In this document: in pieces, positions 25,201-31,200 of the stretch
Position numbering within the stretch: position 1 is the stretch's first letter
How the letters are laid out: each line of letters starts with the position of its first letter
Origin: Spirometra erinaceieuropaei
Taxonomy: Eukaryota > Platyhelminthes > Cestoda > Diphyllobothriidea > Diphyllobothriidae
Assembly (NCBI GenBank): GCA_902702965.1
Contig: CACRXP010000019.1
Location: 464,658 to 528,657 of the forward strand
DNA: 64,000 nucleotides
Direction of reading: 5' to 3'
The notes under the pieces: model-generated
What the model was told of the DNA's origin: nothing
Databases searched by the model: none
The model's input: only the letters and a program-made list of their open reading frames with translations
Translations under genes and position numbers: made by a program

Positions 25201-28200
25201 GGTTGGGTTTGAGAGAGAGCCCGTAAGGCACAACAGAACGAGTGAGTTCCGTAAGAACGATCGGTGAGCGCCCCCTACCACTAATTACATTGTTGACGTT
25301 TCAGAGAGGAGTGTGTACGCGCCACAGACTTTAGACGGAAATTGCAGACCCGCATACGTAGAGTACAAACTGGCAACTCGGAGAGTAGACTCAGACGCGC
25401 AGAGTTCAATATAGATTAGAGAAAGTGGTAACACTTATGACCTTGAAAGCGCGACAAGTCTGAGCCGGGGCAGGTCGAGGACAGAATGGCTCGCACCTGA
25501 AGCGTGGCATCCCGATGCCGACGCCACCAACTGGCATACTGACCTTCCCTCAGTTTCCAAAGTCCTGAATCATTGCCCCACAAAATGTCCAGAACAGGAT
25601 GATCACATTGAACCGACTAGACAACTCCTGTCAACAAGCCCACCATAAGTTAAGAAGAAGAGTCGAGAACCGGAATACTTTGTTCATTGTCCTGAGCTTT
25701 CAGACTCGCACAGGAGTCCATCGTCAGAAGTAGCAGCAGCAACAGAACAAACGGCAGATATAAGGCACGTAGGCCCAATCATCGACCGACGACGCAAGAC
25801 TGGAGGTGACTACGCAGGGCTCTGTACGCCGGCGCCAGATCGATAAATCGATCGACCGAGTTCTCATCCGAGGCCCAGGCTTCAATCAATTCTCGGTTTG
25901 CTTTGTTTCCGGCGTGGGCGACTATCCTGGCGGCTGCAAAGTTAAACTCGTGACCCACCCGACAAGGGTGCAAAACAGTTCGAGGAAAGGGCTCAACCCC
26001 GCTTCATTGAGGTGATGGCCCTTAAAGCAGACAGTCATCGAACATCTCATTCATCCGCGAGAAATCGGATACAAAAGAAAACGGAAATCGTTCGGTTCAA
26101 GGATCCGACCAGTCCAGCATGTCAATGGGATTACTGCTCGGCCTTGCGCATTTAACGCCTTAACGCAACACAGTAAGTCCGTCCCGGTGAGCCCACCTCC
26201 AACTGTGCCAACTCTAAAAAAACAGATCGGCCAAAACTCGACTAAAAATATTCCATCAGTGCATGGATGCGGTCCTCGCCGTTGGACACGGCTCGCCGCG
26301 CCTGGAAGGCATTATGCACAGTATCAGTAAGGGGTATGAGCAAAACCGTAGCGAATATTCCCATGTTACAATTGAAAAGTCAAATTGACAAACACGTGTT
26401 TTCGGCTACTCGTCATCAGGCCAAAACAGTTACATAGAAGTTGAAATTATGCGACGTTGCAGGGCTTATAAGTGATCCAGGGGCTATTAACACCCATCAC
26501 CGTTCCCACAACACACATCATTCCCACGCCACTCGCATGGCGAGGCGTGCTATGGCGTGGTCGGCGTGTCGTGGTCATTGGGCCAAGGAGGCGAGGTGGA
26601 GGGGGGACATAGGTTGTGAGTAGTGTTTGTACGTCGGGTACTTTGTGCACACACCACTGCCATCAGGAGGTTGGGGCGACGTTGGGGTCGGAAGACAGAG
26701 AGCCTGTGTCAGAGTCTTCTGACAGCATAGCACTGGATTGGCTAGTCGTATAGCCACTGCCTCGGCTGTAACTAGCACCCGTTGGCGTAGGCCTCTGGAG
26801 AAGCTTGCTGGTGTCCGGCAGAAAACCTGAAAAGCTCCTTTGGCATCGACTCCGTGATTCGTATCGACAAGATGTGCGAGAATAGAACTCGAGATCGATT
26901 TCTTTTCATCTCTGCCTGGCCCGGTCGGTATGTGTTCACGTACTCTCTTTTCCAGGCGTTTCGTTGTATGGCCAATGGATCCCGCTCCACAGGAGCAGGT
27001 GAATGAGTAATTACACATCGATATGGCCTGCAACGGGAGTCGCTTGGGAGGTAAAGACCGACTCCCGTTGCAGACACCATCGATGTGTATTTACTCATTC
27101 ACCTGCTCCTGTGGAGCGGGATACATTGTCCGTACAACAAGGTAAGGGGTATGGGCAAAACCTTAGCAAGTAGTTTACACTCTTCCAACAACTAGCCTCC
27201 TGAGGGTTCAGGCGTGCGAGACACCATTCAAGACAATCAGGATGAGCCTTTCCAGAACACCGGTGCATACCTCGGTATGTGTCTAATCTCGAGCTCAAAC
27301 GTCTTAATCCTAGCGCAAGGCCATATTTGGAGACAGGGAACCGAGAGAGAGAAAGGGACGAAAAAACATACCTTCTCTGCCAGCATGAAAATCTTGCGCT
27401 GGTCAACTCCACCAAACTGAGCATCGACCTTGAGGTAGACCTCGTCAAGGGCCTGCAGAAGGGGATAGAGGAGGCCGGAGACGAGAGGGTTAGAGACCTG
27501 TTTGACCACCTCAGCGCCGGCCTTGCGGGCATCACGGATGCTTGCCTCGGCAATAATCCTGTACACGTCCTGCCCATAGGCCCTATGAAGGGGGGAGTAG
27601 GGAAGGAAGTGCGAGGTGCGAGACGGGAGAATGGATGATCGAACTATGTTACAAAACGCGTCGACGGGGGCTTATTGCCAGGTCAGCCACTGTCCCCAAA
27701 CCGACCGTCGGTGATGTCGACTTAACTTTACTAACTGATCAAAATATTGTGGAAAGTGCCTGAGTAGGAAGAGTGTGAAAGAATGTGAGCGTACCTACAG
27801 TAATAGGGATGGAACTTTATGGACGATGGGCCTACTACATAATGCTGCCGTGAAAAGAGCTCAGTAGATTGGGGAAGTAGCGTAATTCTCATGTCTACAG
27901 TAGTATTAAATCCCAATCAGTTTTCCGCGTCATCACTTTCGTGAGACCAGTACGAATATTTTCGCAGGTGACATAAAAAGGGGTGTTTATTTCATTTCTG
28001 ACGAAAGGGTCTAGTGAAGTACTCTGGCCACAGCATCGCCTCAGCATCACTGACGACAGACAGGAAAAAATAATAACCGAGCCTATTTAAGTGGCTTACG
28101 GGGGAAGGAGTTCGTAGATTTCGTTCATAAATTTCGGGCAAAACGGCTGTGAGGGTATTAGTGACGCCTCTTAGGCGTCCGATCAGAAGAAACAAGAAAT

Positions 28201-31200
28201 CTTCAGGCAGAAAGGTCCAGGTCAGCCCAGGGTGCTACGGACGTCGACAATTTTACCTAAAGGTCTTGTACGTTTTGCGAAAAGAAACTTTTTGCAAAAG
28301 CAGGATGCACTTCTAAGTCGTTTTGCTGGCGAAAAAGAGTAAACTTTTAGACTGAAATCGCCACTGCTTTATATTCAGGCAAGCGCCTGCGCCAATATCT
28401 ACCCTAGACCGACAAAAGCCTTGCCGCACGCTTTCGCATGGCGACGATAATGAGGGCGTTCATAGAAAAAAAGAAAAAAGCAAATTTTCAAAAAATAGCG
28501 GATTTCGAGCAATGATTTGAGGTCACAGGAAGTTATTGCTGTTGACAGAGCAACGGCCTGAAAATGGATGCGAAGATAAAAGCCAAGACCACAGGATCCA
28601 CAATCTATCGACAGTTAATTAGGGTCCTTCATCCTACCGTTGCCGAAATATTTTCAAAAAGCAACGTATTTTGAAAGTTTTTAAAATTACAAATTACAGA
28701 AGTCACGTTTTCATGCAGTCAACTGTGGGTACTGACATTTCAGGAACGTTTTCAGTCTCACCGACTCAGCCGAAACCAGAGAATACAAGCATTTCGTGGA
28801 AAATGTCTTCTAATATGCAGAAAATGGTACGCCTATGGTTACATCTGCTAAATAGGTTTTCATTTCAAAGTCTATAACCAGCCTCTCGACAAATGGGCGC
28901 GTGACAAAACTGTGGTCCGACGACGACCTCATCAAAGGTCAAAAGAAGAGATATATCAGCCTGAGCTAGCAGCAGTTCCGACGACCGAATTCCCGGATAT
29001 CATTCGAAAGACTCGCAAAACATAAAGAAGCTGAATAACTGTCTAACTGTTCATTACACTAATTATTGGAAGATACTTAGCTCGGTGGCTATATAGGAAG
29101 ACCTTTTGAAGGTTTTTGTGCGTATTATCTTATTAAGTCAGTAATTTGTATGACCACGCATTATGCACTCCCATGGATCAAATTTACATTCTTAATACAA
29201 GCCTCCACTTTTTCGTCATTCCCGCCTTTTTTGAAAAAAAAATCCACTCTTACTCTGCTTTCAGTACTTCTTCTTTTGTTTTCGCTTAGTTCGAGTTTTG
29301 CTAATTTTTATTCGGGTGCTTTCGCTGATGGGTTTGAGCCCCCTCCTGGATTATTCGGAATTTTTCCCGAATTTACGCATCTTTTTAAATTAAAGCATTC
29401 ATATTGACCCAACTGTGAAAAACTTGGCGCCTCGGTGGGAGTCAGACTCACGCAGTAAGAGGAAGGCTTTAGTACGCCCAACGCTCTAACCACTTGAGCT
29501 ACGAGGCCCCGCCAGACGACGCGAGTCTAATCACATTTGGGTCAAGTAACCCGCCAAACCCACTGCAACATCTGGAATCCACTAAATCTGATACAGCAAG
29601 CTGACTGCCCAGGCAGGATTTCCTAAGTAATTTACCTAGAATTCACCTAAGAATTGCGTAAGCCTGGCATTCATCTGGTGGATTGTAGGTGAATTACTCA
29701 GGGGATCCTGCTTACGGTGTCAACTTACTGTATTACATTTGATGGTACTAGGCGTTGCAGTAGGCTGGGCGGACAATTTGACCCAAACGTGATTAAAATC
29801 GCGTCGTCTGGCGGGGCCCTGCAGCTCAGGTGGTTAGATCGCTGGCTGTACTAAAGCCTTCCCCTTACTGCGTGGGTTCGCATCCCACAGAGGCGCCGAG
29901 TTTTTCACAGCTGGGTCAATATGAATAATTCCAAATCTGCCAAAACATCTATGAAATTAAAGCATCTAATGTAAGTTGGAGGGCAGTCTGTACGATGGTA
30001 CTTCATCGAGTCAACGGATAGAACTTACTTAGTTAGTTGGTACTCCGAACCGCGAATGAAGTGTAACTTGTCCAGTGGCACGCCGACCGCCTCAAGCATG
30101 CCCTTGATGATGGTCTCGTAGTAACTGGCACGTAGGCAAAGTAGACTCCAGGGCGCTTTCATGTTATCCAGGTAGGCGTGCAAGTCAGCAAATAGGATGG
30201 TCACTTTGGCGCCGGCGTGAAGCATGTCCGCAATCTTAATGACGGGCACAAAGTAGGCAACGTGCGGCTTGCCAGTAGTGGCTGTACCCCAGTACACCTC
30301 GAGAGGAGGCTCTCCGCGGGCCAGGATGGCGCGCAGTTCGGCATCGCCCACAACCTCCTGGTAAAGTCATAAGGGAAGGATTAGCTTTAATTAGATTTGT
30401 TCATTTAATTCGAATTCGCAAGCTGCATCAGGTTTCTGTCAAAACGAAAATCTAAGACTGTTTTGATTTGAGCCAACGCCTTAACCTAGTAAAAATGAGT
30501 TCGGCACAGCCACGTCATACAGCAATTCAGCCTGAGGAGATGAGAACGGTGCGAGAGAATGCACTCAGCATAGTGAAGGCGTATCCAATCAAGAATAAGA
30601 CATTCATGAAAAGATGGTAAACTTTTGACTAAGTGACGAAGATTCTTAAGACAGAATGACTCAATATGGTTTGCAATATAATTACAGTGTAAACCTGCAG
30701 TGTTTTTACTGCAGTGACCGCAATGGCCGGACCTTTCAAAGGTGCCAGCTGCTGACAGGGAAATCAGCCCACCAGAAAAGCATGCCTACACTTCAGTTTT
30801 AGAAATGCCTGATGACGTCCTAGAGACACCAGTTCGGCACTAACCCTCAGTTTCGGAACAGGAACCAAATCAATATTATAGATTTCTACCCGGCCCGACA
30901 CTGTTTCCCTGGTGACTAATCCCTTCCAAACGTTAAATTCCTATCACCCTCGCAATCCCCAATGCCTTGCGTATAGAAACACGCCGACTTTGCTGACAAG
31001 TAACCAGGCTAAGATGTGACGCCACTATGTTTCCATCAAAAAGGGGAAGATGAAACAGGATTAGATGCAAACGTCGAACAACACTAAATGACTTATTTGG
31101 GCACTAGGGGCCGGTTCGTTTCGATGAACCTGCTAGTGTGACTACGGTTACAGTCACAGACGACTAGCTTACTATCAAGCTGGCAGAAACTCGACTTCCA

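Noticed and set aside
29430..29895. Two genuine tRNA genes
   Set aside because: The acceptor and anticodon arms do not form a clean cloverleaf, and both units belong to one palindromic element.
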